Source: Planctomycetes bacterium GWF2_41_51
GTDB lineage: Bacteria > Planctomycetota > Phycisphaerae > Sedimentisphaerales > UBA12454
Direction of reading: 5' to 3'
Assembly (NCBI GenBank): GCA_001825665.1
Contig: MHXZ01000086.1
Span: forward strand, 1-40,063
Length of the DNA stretch: 40,063 nt
Below the pieces are notes generated by a model that was not told where the DNA came from, ran no database searches, and was given only the letters and a program-made list of their open reading frames with translations. This document shows positions 7,339-15,864 of the stretch, in pieces; within the stretch, counting starts at the first letter, position 1, and the number at the start of each line of letters is the position of its first letter. Position numbers and translations under genes: made by a program.

Positions 7339-9822
7339 ATGAATTTTATGGAAAAGAAAACAATTAAAATTCTGCTTGTAGAGGATGATGCCAGCGATAT
7401 TGTTATAGCGAGGAAATTGCTGGCAGGTAATTCGCACACAATCGAATTTATCGTAGAATCTGCGCGAAGGCTTTCAGAAGCAGTAAAACTGCTCGGCGAG
7501 CAGACATTTGATTTGATACTTCTTGATATGATGCTTCCGGATAGCATGGACATAGAAACGGTTAAAAGCATACATAAGGCAGATCCATATACTCCGATAG
7601 TTGTTTTAACATCGATAGATGATGAAGCAACAAGCCTTTCGGCGATTCAAAACGGCGCATCAGATTATCTGGAAAAAGGTAAATTATCGCGCGATATATT
7701 ATTACGAACAGTCATTTTTGCGATTGAGCGCAAACAGTCGGAAGAAAAAATGCGCATTCAGCAGAAAATGCTTGCGACCGAGCGGAATAATCTTCAGTCT
7801 ATTTTCGATGCATCGAGAGTTTGTATGCTGCTGCTTGACCAGGATGGTAAAGTTGTTCGTGTTAATAAGGCGACTGAGCAGCTGGTAGGCAAAGATAAAA
7901 CGGAAATGCTTATGCATCAGCCGGGAAACAGTTTGTGCTGTATGCACGCGTTGAGTGCGGAAGGGGGCTGCGGCTACGGTGAAGCATGTAAAAGCTGTCA
8001 TATCCGCGAAGCGATTAGTGATATACTTCTCAATGACAAGTCGTTTAGGGAAATAGAAGTCAATCATTGGATTATGATTGATGGGGCAAATCGGGAATTC
8101 TGGTTTTCGGTAAGCGCTGTGCCAATCGAACTTGGCGGGAAACGGCATGTTCTTATTGGTTTACTGGATATCACGGCTCGTAAGATAGCGGAAGCGGCAC
8201 TGAGGCAAAGCGCGACACTGCTGGATAATATTTTTGCGGCGGCACCGATATGTATTATGCTGGTTAAGAAACGCATAATCTATAAAGTTAATGGAAGGAT
8301 TTCTGAAATTTCCGGTTATGATGCGGATGAATTGATTGGGCGTTCGCCGCTGATGCTTTATTCGAATGAAGCTGAATTTGATCGCGTGGGGCGGGAACTA
8401 TTTACAGATTTGGGGCAGTCGAGTAACAGCATAGAATCGCTATGGCGGCGCAAAGACGGTACGCTGATACATGTGCTGCTGCACGCATCAATGCTTGAAC
8501 CAAATAATCCTGACGCCGGCGAAGTAGTTACGGTAAGGGATATCTCCGAACGCAAGCGAAATGAGGATGAGCTGCTGGAAATCAATCGTCATCTGAAAGA
8601 AGCGACAATGCGAGCAAGCGAAATGGCAACGCGGGCAGCAATGGCTGATACGGCAAAGAGCCAGTTTCTTGCGAATATGAGCCATGAAATACGTACGCCT
8701 ATGAATGCGATTATCGGGTTTAGCGACTTGCTGGCGGAAGAAGAAGAGCTTGACGATGATATGAAAGAAGATATTAATATTATCAGGGAGTCGGGCCATA
8801 ATCTTCTTAAGCTTATCAACGATATTCTGGATTTCTCGAAGATTGAGGCCGGTCAGCTTGATATCGATATATCGGATTGTTCGTTGAACGGATTGCTTAA
8901 TTCTATCGAACTGCTGATGCGGCTTAAGGCGAAAGAGAAAAATTTGGATTTCAAAGTCATTAAAAACGCCAATCTTCCTTTGCGGATACACACCGATAAG
9001 GTACGTCTGCGTCAGTGTTTGATAAATCTCATAGGCAATGCTGTAAAATTCACGGAAAGAGGTCATGTGTACGTGAATGTTTTCCTAAAAGAAATTGAAG
9101 ATGTTCCATACATTCAGTTTGATATTGAAGACACGGGTATCGGCATCCCGCTTCATAAACAAGAAATCATATTTAATCCGTTTACGCAGGTAGATGGAAG
9201 TTCAAACCGGCAATATGCGGGTACCGGCCTGGGCCTGTCAATCACGAAACAACTGACAAGACTTCTCGGCGGCGAAATAAAATTGACCAGTGAAGCAGGT
9301 AAAGGCTCTGTGTTCTCGCTTATAATTCCAACATATTCGGGACTTATTGATGAGCAGCTAATGGGTAAAAATCATTGCGAAGAACCATGGGAAAGCAAAA
9401 TACTTAATTTTAAGCATATTAAATTTGCAGGAAATATATTGGTCGCAGAAGATGTTCCGAATAATCAGGCGGTTATCAAGTCTTTTCTGCAAAGGCTGGG
9501 ACTGTGCGTAACGGTGGTAAAAGACGGCAGGGAGGCAGTGGAGAATGCGGCGGCCAACGAATTTGATTTAATATTTATGGATATGATGATGCCGCATATG
9601 AATGGATATCAGGCGGTAAGGAAGCTGAGGCAAAACGGAATAACAACTCCGATAGTAGCCTTAACTGCCAAAGCGATGAAAGGCGACGATCTAAAATGTA
9701 TCGAAGCGGGCTGCGATGATTATCTGGCCAAACCGGTAGACCGTGAAAAATTTCTGCATGTATTAAGAAAATATTTACTAACAAATAAAAAGAAAGAAAA
9801 ACAATTGTGTTTAAATGAATAA
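7339..9822 (+). CDS. Hybrid sensor histidine kinase REC-PAS-PAS-HisKA-HATPase-REC
   Basis: An 827-residue soluble kinase. An N-terminal receiver (8-130) has the acidic pair E15/D16 and phospho-acceptor D63. A first PAS (about 150-282) carries a Cys-rich insert (C200, C201, C211, C217, C220); a second PAS spans about 290-405. The HisKA H-box NMSHEIRTPMNAIIG has H449. HATPase motifs follow: N567, DTGIGIP (598-604) and GTGLGLS (628-634). The C-terminal receiver has D748 and K798. There are no membrane segments, so the signal is intracellular or arrives as phosphate at the first receiver. The next receiver gene starts 13 bases after its stop. It resembles the second large kinase in the N-terminal receiver and in one PAS domain, indicating duplication and reshuffling. 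Confidence 0.93.
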   Translation: MNFMEKKTIKILLVEDDASDIVIARKLLAGNSHTIEFIVESARRLSEAVKLLGEQTFDLILLDMMLPDSMDIETVKSIHKADPYTPIVVLTSIDDEATSLSAIQNGASDYLEKGKLSRDILLRTVIFAIERKQSEEKMRIQQKMLATERNNLQSIFDASRVCMLLLDQDGKVVRVNKATEQLVGKDKTEMLMHQPGNSLCCMHALSAEGGCGYGEACKSCHIREAISDILLNDKSFREIEVNHWIMIDGANREFWFSVSAVPIELGGKRHVLIGLLDITARKIAEAALRQSATLLDNIFAAAPICIMLVKKRIIYKVNGRISEISGYDADELIGRSPLMLYSNEAEFDRVGRELFTDLGQSSNSIESLWRRKDGTLIHVLLHASMLEPNNPDAGEVVTVRDISERKRNEDELLEINRHLKEATMRASEMATRAAMADTAKSQFLANMSHEIRTPMNAIIGFSDLLAEEEELDDDMKEDINIIRESGHNLLKLINDILDFSKIEAGQLDIDISDCSLNGLLNSIELLMRLKAKEKNLDFKVIKNANLPLRIHTDKVRLRQCLINLIGNAVKFTERGHVYVNVFLKEIEDVPYIQFDIEDTGIGIPLHKQEIIFNPFTQVDGSSNRQYAGTGLGLSITKQLTRLLGGEIKLTSEAGKGSVFSLIIPTYSGLIDEQLMGKNHCEEPWESKILNFKHIKFAGNILVAEDVPNNQAVIKSFLQRLGLCVTVVKDGREAVENAAANEFDLIFMDMMMPHMNGYQAVRKLRQNGITTPIVALTAKAMKGDDLKCIEAGCDDYLAKPVDREKFLHVLRKYLLTNKKKEKQLCLNE

Positions 9823-9835
9823 AAGGAGAAATGAA

Positions 9836-10258
9836 ATGAGATTTTTAATTGTAGAGGATAATTTTGCCGCGAGAAGACTTTTGCAAAGATACCTTTCAGG
9901 TTACGGCGTTTGTGATTTAGCTGCTGAAGGAAATGAAGCAATCGAAGCTTTTCGCCAGGCTTTGGATGAAAAGGAACCTTATGATTTGATATGCCTTGAC
10001 ATCATGATGCCGAATATGAACGGACACGAAACGCTCAAACTCATACGTCGAATTGAAGAAGAACGCGGTATTTATGGTCTGGATGGAGTCAAGGTGATAA
10101 TGACAACAGCTTTGGGAGATTCCAAAAATGTTATTGGAGCATTCAGAGAAGGTTGCGAAGCATATATAATCAAACCAATCATTAAGGAAAAACTTCTGAT
10201 GGAAGCAGATAAACTCGGTGTGAAAATTCTATCAAGTGAGGTTATATTAAAAAAATAG
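9836..10258 (+). CDS. Single-domain response regulator (CheY-like)
   Basis: A 140-residue receiver with acidic pocket E7/D8, phospho-acceptor D55 (LICLDIMMPNMNG), T90/T91 and K113. It has no output domain. I choose the ATG at 9836 because AAGGAG (9823-9828) lies 7 bases upstream and the fold begins at MRFLIVEDN; an earlier in-frame ATG at 9815 overlaps the kinase stop and has no ribosome site of its own. It is a likely intermediate in the phosphorelay between the two large kinases, or acts by protein contact. Confidence 0.9.
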   Translation: MRFLIVEDNFAARRLLQRYLSGYGVCDLAAEGNEAIEAFRQALDEKEPYDLICLDIMMPNMNGHETLKLIRRIEEERGIYGLDGVKVIMTTALGDSKNVIGAFREGCEAYIIKPIIKEKLLMEADKLGVKILSSEVILKK

Positions 10259-10270
10259 AAAAAACCGGCG

Positions 10271-13200
10271 ATGAAAACGAAAAGCGATTCTATGAATAAA
10301 AAAACGATAAAAGTTCTATTAGTAGAGGATGATGATGGAGACATTATTTTAACCAGGAGTTTACTTTGCAATTCTCATACTTTTGAATTTGTGGTAGAGT
10401 CAGCTAAAAAACTTTCAGACGCTATAACGCATCTGAATGATCAGGCATTTGATTTGGCGCTGCTTGATATGGGACTTCCTGACAGCAGCGGCATTGATAC
10501 TGTTCAGAGAATCAGACAAACCAATCAACATCTGCCTATTGTTGTTTTAACAGGATTCAATGATGAAGAAACAGGACGTTTAGCGATACAAAACGGTGCA
10601 TCAGATTACCTTATAAAAGATAATTTATCAGGCGACACATTAATACGAACAATCATTTTTTCAATTGAACGCAAACAGGCTGAAAAAGAACGTGAAAAAA
10701 TGCTGTTTTTCCAACTTGGAATAAATTCAATCCAGCAATCGCTTCTTAGAACAATCCCAATTGAAGAAAGACTCCAAAGAGTAACAGATGATATAGTAAA
10801 ATTCTTCAATGTCGATTTTTGCCGAATATGGCTGATTCAAAACGGAGATGCCTGTCAGAATGGATGTGATCACGCTCAAATAAAAGATGGTCCGAATGCC
10901 TGCAATAATCGTGATAAATGTCTGCATCTGGTTTCAAGTTCAGGCAGATATACGAACACAGAAGGAGCATTTTATCGGCGGGTTCCTTTTGGATGTTACA
11001 TGATTGGGATGCTTGCTTCTGATGTGAAATACAAGCATGTTACCAACGATATTCAAAATGATATATATATTCGCGACAGACAGTGGGCAAAAGAAAATGG
11101 ACTTATATCGTACGCGGCATATCAACTGCGGTTTACAGACGGTCAGCCAATGGGGGTAATGGCTCTTTTTTCAAAAAATCCAATAGAGTCTTGTGAAGAT
11201 GCGATGCTCGATGGAATCAGCAGCAATGCAGCGTTGGCTGTTTATCAGTCTCAAACTTCAAAACAATTACAGGAGAGTGAGGAAAAATATCAATCCCTGA
11301 TTAATAATTCTGTTATGGGAGTGGCCGTAATGGACACCAATCACAGAATCATTCAGGTGAATTCAGTATTATCCGAAATGTTTAAAAAACCTGCCAGTGA
11401 ATTTGTGGGCAAATTTTGTTATAAAGAGTTCGAGAAAAGAGATGCAATATGTGAACATTGTCCCGGTGCACGGGCTCTGATTTCCGGCAAAACAGAAGAT
11501 GTGGAAACCCAGGGTATAAGGGATGACGGCAGCCGGTTTTATGTCCGCAACCGTGCGGTTCCATTCTTTGGACATGATGGTGCCGTTAAGGGTTTTATTG
11601 AAATAGTTGAAGATATAGATGTTCGTAAGCGTGCTGAGGAGGAATTACGATGGAAAACGGCACTCCTCGAATCTCAGGTAGAAGCGAATTTAGACGGGGT
11701 ACTGGTTGTTGACAATCAGGGAAAACGAATTTTAATTAACAAACGTCTGATTAATATGTGGAAAGTACCAAACGAAATTGTCGAGAACAAAGACGAAACA
11801 GTTTTAATGAAATATGCAATTGGTTTAACAAACAATCCGCAAGATGTTCTGGAAAAAGTAAAGTATCTTAACTCTCATCCTGACGAGATAAGCAGAGATG
11901 AAATTGAGTATAAAGATGGAACTGTTCTCGACCGGTATTCATCTGCCATTATAGATAAAGAAGGGAAAAATCTCGGAAGAATCTGGACTTTTCGTGATAT
12001 TACAGATCGTAAGCTGGCGGAGACTGCGTTAAGAAAGAACGCTTCTGTAATCAATAGTATTTTTCATGCAGCACCGATTGGCATTGTACTGACAAAAAAA
12101 AGATTCATTTATAAAATGAATGGAATGTTTTCGGAGATATCCGGTTATGCCGAGAACGATCTGATTGGCAAGACTGCACTGGTGCTATACCAGAATATAG
12201 GAGAATATAACAGGGTTGGTTATGAACTTTATAATAATCTTCTGCAGACCGGTCTCAACAGTTCGGAAACAAAATGGCGGCGGAAAGATGGTGCATTGAT
12301 AGATGTGCTGTTGAATGTATCGCCTCTTGATGTTAATGACATAGACGCAGGTGAAATTATTACCGTGCTCGACATAACAGAGCTTAAACTTTCGCAGGAA
12401 GCTATTCTTAGGGAACGTAACAAGGCACAAAGTTATCTGGATGTAGCCGGCGTAATAATGCTCGTACTTAATAGAGATATGACGGTGCATAGAATCAACA
12501 ATAAAGGCTGTGAAATTCTTGGATATGATGAAAATGAAATTATTGGGAAGAACTGGTGTGATACATTTATTCCCCCGCAATATAAAAACGACATTAGAGA
12601 GATGTTTAGCTATATGATGAAAGGTGAAATAAAGAATTGTGAATATCACGAGAATCCGATACTAACCAAAAAGGGAAAACAACGGTTGATCGCGTGGCAT
12701 AATGTTATAATGTATGATGAAGGAAGAAATATAATATCGTTATTAAGTTCAGGTGAGGACATAACCGAACGCAAAGAAGCTGAAGAAGCGATTAAAAAAG
12801 CTTATAAAGAGCTTGAAAAAGCCAACAGCGATATGAAAAATATGCAGGCACAAATAATTCAAAGTGAAAAACTCGCTTCGATCGGGCAATTGGCCGCCGG
12901 TGTCGCGCACGAAATGAATACTCCTGTTGGTTTTGTTGCGTGCAATTTTGAGACTCTCGAAAAGTATCTTGCTAAATTTAAAAAATTAATTGAGATGTAT
13001 AATCGGCTGGCTGATGACATTCCAAATAACAATAGCGCCGCTCTTCTGGAAAAAAATTCGACTATAATACAGGCAGCCATTGATATGAAGATGGATTTTG
13101 TGCTTGACGATATAGATGCATTATTTGAGGAGTCAAAAGAGGGCCTTACCCGAGTTACAACTATAATACAGAACCTAAGGGATTTTTCGAGAATAGACCA

Positions 13201-13735
13201 GGTCGAATCCTTAGATAGTTTCAATATTAATCAAGGCCTTGAATCGACTCTCGCAGTCGCAAGAAATACGATTAAATACCATGCCGATGTGATTACAGAA
13301 TTCGGAGATATTCCGCAGGTATTATGCAATGCCAGCCAGCTTAACCAGGTTTTCCTGAATATTCTTGTAAACGCGGCTCATGCTATCGAATCGCAGCACA
13401 GGGATTCCAAAGGTTCTATCAGAGTTAAAACTTACTCGGATGATGCACAGGTTATATGTGAAATTGAAGATGACGGGCCGGGAATTAAACCTGAAAATAT
13501 AAAGAAGATTTATGATCCATTCTTTACAACTAAACTTGCAGGCAAAGGGACCGGTCTGGGATTATCTGTTTCCTATGATATTATCGTAAATAAGCATAAA
13601 GGCATGCTGCTTGTTGATAGTGTATACGGCAACGGCGCAAAATTCACAATAAAAATTCCGTTAAAACCGGTAAAAGAAAATAACGAAAATTCAAACGAAT
13701 TAATTATAGAAGCCCAAAAGGCTGAAATTAAGTGA
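10271..13735 (+). CDS. Multi-sensor histidine kinase REC-GAF-PASx4-HisKA-HATPase
   Basis: A 1154-residue soluble kinase. The N-terminal receiver (12-135) has D66. A GAF-like sensor (about 150-330) has a Cys-rich loop (C195, C199, H201, C211, C217). Four PAS-type units follow (about 338-455, 462-582, 588-705 and 715-835); the first has CEHCPGA near 394-400. A long helix leads to the H-box GVAHEMNTPVGF with H880, then N1034, EDDGPG with D1068, and GKGTGLGLS near 1091-1099. There is no C-terminal receiver, so phosphate probably passes to the free receivers that follow. No membrane segment. The start could also be the ATG at 10292; neither has a strong ribosome site. The PAS near 588-705 closely resembles the second PAS of the other kinase. 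Confidence 0.92.
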   Translation: MKTKSDSMNKKTIKVLLVEDDDGDIILTRSLLCNSHTFEFVVESAKKLSDAITHLNDQAFDLALLDMGLPDSSGIDTVQRIRQTNQHLPIVVLTGFNDEETGRLAIQNGASDYLIKDNLSGDTLIRTIIFSIERKQAEKEREKMLFFQLGINSIQQSLLRTIPIEERLQRVTDDIVKFFNVDFCRIWLIQNGDACQNGCDHAQIKDGPNACNNRDKCLHLVSSSGRYTNTEGAFYRRVPFGCYMIGMLASDVKYKHVTNDIQNDIYIRDRQWAKENGLISYAAYQLRFTDGQPMGVMALFSKNPIESCEDAMLDGISSNAALAVYQSQTSKQLQESEEKYQSLINNSVMGVAVMDTNHRIIQVNSVLSEMFKKPASEFVGKFCYKEFEKRDAICEHCPGARALISGKTEDVETQGIRDDGSRFYVRNRAVPFFGHDGAVKGFIEIVEDIDVRKRAEEELRWKTALLESQVEANLDGVLVVDNQGKRILINKRLINMWKVPNEIVENKDETVLMKYAIGLTNNPQDVLEKVKYLNSHPDEISRDEIEYKDGTVLDRYSSAIIDKEGKNLGRIWTFRDITDRKLAETALRKNASVINSIFHAAPIGIVLTKKRFIYKMNGMFSEISGYAENDLIGKTALVLYQNIGEYNRVGYELYNNLLQTGLNSSETKWRRKDGALIDVLLNVSPLDVNDIDAGEIITVLDITELKLSQEAILRERNKAQSYLDVAGVIMLVLNRDMTVHRINNKGCEILGYDENEIIGKNWCDTFIPPQYKNDIREMFSYMMKGEIKNCEYHENPILTKKGKQRLIAWHNVIMYDEGRNIISLLSSGEDITERKEAEEAIKKAYKELEKANSDMKNMQAQIIQSEKLASIGQLAAGVAHEMNTPVGFVACNFETLEKYLAKFKKLIEMYNRLADDIPNNNSAALLEKNSTIIQAAIDMKMDFVLDDIDALFEESKEGLTRVTTIIQNLRDFSRIDQVESLDSFNINQGLESTLAVARNTIKYHADVITEFGDIPQVLCNASQLNQVFLNILVNAAHAIESQHRDSKGSIRVKTYSDDAQVICEIEDDGPGIKPENIKKIYDPFFTTKLAGKGTGLGLSVSYDIIVNKHKGMLLVDSVYGNGAKFTIKIPLKPVKENNENSNELIIEAQKAEIK

Positions 13736-13746
13736 GGTAATTAGTT

Positions 13747-14151
13747 ATGGAAATGAGAACAGTACTCTTCGTTGATGATGATAAACTTGTCCTTAGCTCT
13801 TTAAAGAGAGGGCTGATTGACGAGGAATACAACAAGTTATTTGCGGAAAGCGGCCAAGAGGCTCTGTCTCTGCTTGAAAAGTACGAAGTCAATGTGATTG
13901 TTTCAGATATGCGAATGCCTGAGATGGATGGGCTTACTTTGCTGAAAAGAGTAAGAGAAAAATATCCCACGGTTGTAAGAATGGTGCTTTCGGGTTATAC
14001 GGAAATTAATACTCTGCTTACGGCGATCAACGAGGGCGAAATTTTCAGGTTCATTACAAAACCCTGGCAGATGGAAGAGGAATTTAAACCAGCGGTTCGC
14101 CAGGCATTAGAGTTTTATAATTCAAGAGAACATAGTACGGTTGAAAAGTAA
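13747..14151 (+). CDS. Single-domain response regulator, tandem copy 1
   Basis: A 134-residue receiver with D10-D12, phospho-acceptor D54 (VSDMRMPEMDG), the LSGYTE switch region and K105 (FRFITKPW). The FITKPW ending is typical of receivers often fused to HD-GYP or ATPase outputs, but here nothing follows. It starts 11 bases after the large kinase and is the probable recipient of its phosphate. It is a clear duplicate of the next gene. Confidence 0.92.
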   Translation: MEMRTVLFVDDDKLVLSSLKRGLIDEEYNKLFAESGQEALSLLEKYEVNVIVSDMRMPEMDGLTLLKRVREKYPTVVRMVLSGYTEINTLLTAINEGEIFRFITKPWQMEEEFKPAVRQALEFYNSREHSTVEK

Positions 14152-14194
14152 ATTTGGAACAAGTTTTGGAAGTTAATATTACGAAACAGTAATT

Positions 14195-14593
14195 ATGGAA
14201 TCAAGAACGATACTTTTTGTTGATGATGATAAGCTTATTCTTAGCTCATTGAAAAGGGGTCTAATTGACGAACCCTATCATTTATTGTTTGCTGAAAGCG
14301 GTAAAGAAGCTTTGTCTATACTCGAAAAGAATGAAGTCCACGTAATTGTTACTGATATGCGAATGCCGGAGATGCTTGGGCTGGAGCTTCTTAAAATTGT
14401 AAAAGAGAAATACCCTAATATGGTTCGCATTATTCTTTCCGGCTATACTCAGGTAGGTACTTTGCTTACCGCAATCAATCAGGGCGAGATATTCAGATAT
14501 ATTACCAAACCATGGAAACTCGAAGAGGAATTTAAACCCACACTCAGGCAGGCGGTTGAATTCTATAACAGCAATGTGAACACACAAAAATAA
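14195..14593 (+). CDS. Single-domain response regulator, tandem copy 2
   Basis: A 132-residue paralogue of the preceding receiver, alignable along its whole length, with D54 (VTDMRMPEM), LSGYTQ and K105 (ITKPW). Differences are spread through the fold, so the duplication is not recent. It is the last gene of the signalling run and is convergent with the secretin operon. Like its twin it has no output domain. Confidence 0.91.
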   Translation: MESRTILFVDDDKLILSSLKRGLIDEPYHLLFAESGKEALSILEKNEVHVIVTDMRMPEMLGLELLKIVKEKYPNMVRIILSGYTQVGTLLTAINQGEIFRYITKPWKLEEEFKPTLRQAVEFYNSNVNTQK

Positions 14594-14637
14594 TTTCATT
14601 AATTCAGGATTCTCATATTTTCTCTGCTGATAGAATT

Positions 14638-14651
14638 ATACCAATTGGTAT
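14638..14651. repeat. Perfect 14-base palindrome between convergent genes
   Basis: ATACCAATTGGTAT lies in the 189-base gap between the last receiver and the coiled-coil gene. A second small hairpin CTCGC/GCGAG follows at about 14658-14672. No T-tract is attached, so I do not call a terminator. Confidence 0.35.
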
Positions 14652-14782
14652 TATTACTCGCGCGTTGCGAGGTTTGTTAAATTCTTGGCCCGCTTCGCTT
14701 TACCCGCGGAGCATCGCACGAATATTTTTTGGGATCCGTATTAAACATCACTAAAAGTCTAAGAATTGCTAACGCAAGTTTG

Positions 14783-15346
14783 CTATCGTATAATCTGAGT
14801 TTCAGCCGAGTCTGATAGTTTTTTCAGACGTCCGTTAAGCATTTTGACTGCTTCGGCATTACGAGCCTTGAGCGTTTCAAGCTGGTCAGTAAGATCTGCC
14901 AATTGATTATTCAGATTTTCAATTTGTGATTTTGAATTGTTCAAATCGTTTTGTGTGTGGTTAAGTTCAGCACTTGCTTTGATTGCCTCTGCCCTGAAAT
15001 TGTCTGTTTGGGCTCTGGATTCTTTCAGTTCCTTCTCGAGAGGTTCAAGTATATTTACTCTTACAGCAAGATTTTGCCTGCTGCTGTATAAATTGAAGCA
15101 TACCACTGAAGATACCGCAAATAGTATTGCAAAAGATATGGTAACACACTGCCAGACGAATTTCGCTTTTGCTTGGTCTGTTATGACATCGAGAAGAACG
15201 CTGTTGCCGACATTTGGTTTAAGACCGGCTTTAGATTTTCTCAGATGTTCAGCGGCTTCACTTCCCAATGGGCCGAGAATCGATTCTTCAAGCGATAAGG
15301 CCTGCTGAAAATCTTCAGTATTTTTATTTATATGCTGCTTCATCAT
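14783..15346 (-). CDS. Membrane-anchored coiled-coil protein
   Basis: A 187-residue protein of unknown family. A cytoplasmic N-terminus of about 63 residues is followed by one membrane segment (about 64-88) and a long heptad-type coiled coil (about 95-180) rich in E, L, N and Q. Its ATG overlaps the TGA of the preceding beta-rich gene (ATGA), so it is translationally coupled as the last gene of the secretin operon. A second ATG follows immediately. The arrangement would suit an inner-membrane protein reaching across the periplasm towards the secretin; that is inference. Confidence 0.78.
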   Translation of the reverse strand: MMKQHINKNTEDFQQALSLEESILGPLGSEAAEHLRKSKAGLKPNVGNSVLLDVITDQAKAKFVWQCVTISFAILFAVSSVVCFNLYSSRQNLAVRVNILEPLEKELKESRAQTDNFRAEAIKASAELNHTQNDLNNSKSQIENLNNQLADLTDQLETLKARNAEAVKMLNGRLKKLSDSAETQIIR

Positions 15347-15864
15347 AGCCCATCCCAGGTAATTGTAAGTGTCTGCGTAGCGGTGTATATGCCGGAATCC
15401 GCGACATTGTCGTTACGGTTGCTTGCCTGAACATGCAGCGTTACTTCCACTTCCGTATCACCTTCTTTGTATTGTATATTCAATCCGCCGCCGGATAAAA
15501 AATCATTGTATGGCACATAATTTTCCATACTGGTTCCGCCTGTGCCGTTTACGCCATCGCCGTCAAATGTAACCTTGTATTCTGTAATGAGAGTGTCGGT
15601 TGCTGAGTGCAGTTGAGCTGCCGCAGAATTGTCTGCTGTAAGAACCGCATCAGCATCAAATCCGCTTACATCCAAAATAAGCATTGCACTTCCATTGCGT
15701 ACACTGGATTGTGAATTAATGGGCCCATCCGGATCCTGTGTGTCAATATCTATATTAGGAAAAGTGGCTGACCGCCAGGCATATTCATTTTCAGCGCATA
15801 TCGTTATCGGCAGAATTGTTACCGCCAGTATCGCATAAACAAGATGGCTGATTAATGATTTCAT
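15343..15864 (-). CDS. Secreted beta-rich subunit-like protein, paralogue B
   Basis: A 173-residue protein with a signal peptide (about 1-24, ending ICA-EN) and a mature part of alternating short strands rich in T, D, G and N, without cysteine. It aligns with the first gene of this operon over the mature region: IDxDxQ...QSS, ADNxAxAQL, and the C-terminal DNVADSGxYxATQTxT block ending in W. Its ATG shares one base with the secretin stop (TAATG). The pattern is compatible with an Ig-like or pilin-like sandwich exported by the adjacent secretin; no exact family is recognised. Confidence 0.8.
   Translation of the reverse strand: MKSLISHLVYAILAVTILPITICAENEYAWRSATFPNIDIDTQDPDGPINSQSSVRNGSAMLILDVSGFDADAVLTADNSAAAQLHSATDTLITEYKVTFDGDGVNGTGGTSMENYVPYNDFLSGGGLNIQYKEGDTEVEVTLHVQASNRNDNVADSGIYTATQTLTITWDGL

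Noticed and set aside
8488-9066. A 192-codon minus-strand frame inside the first large kinase
   Set aside because: It covers the H-box region of the kinase on the other strand and resembles no protein.
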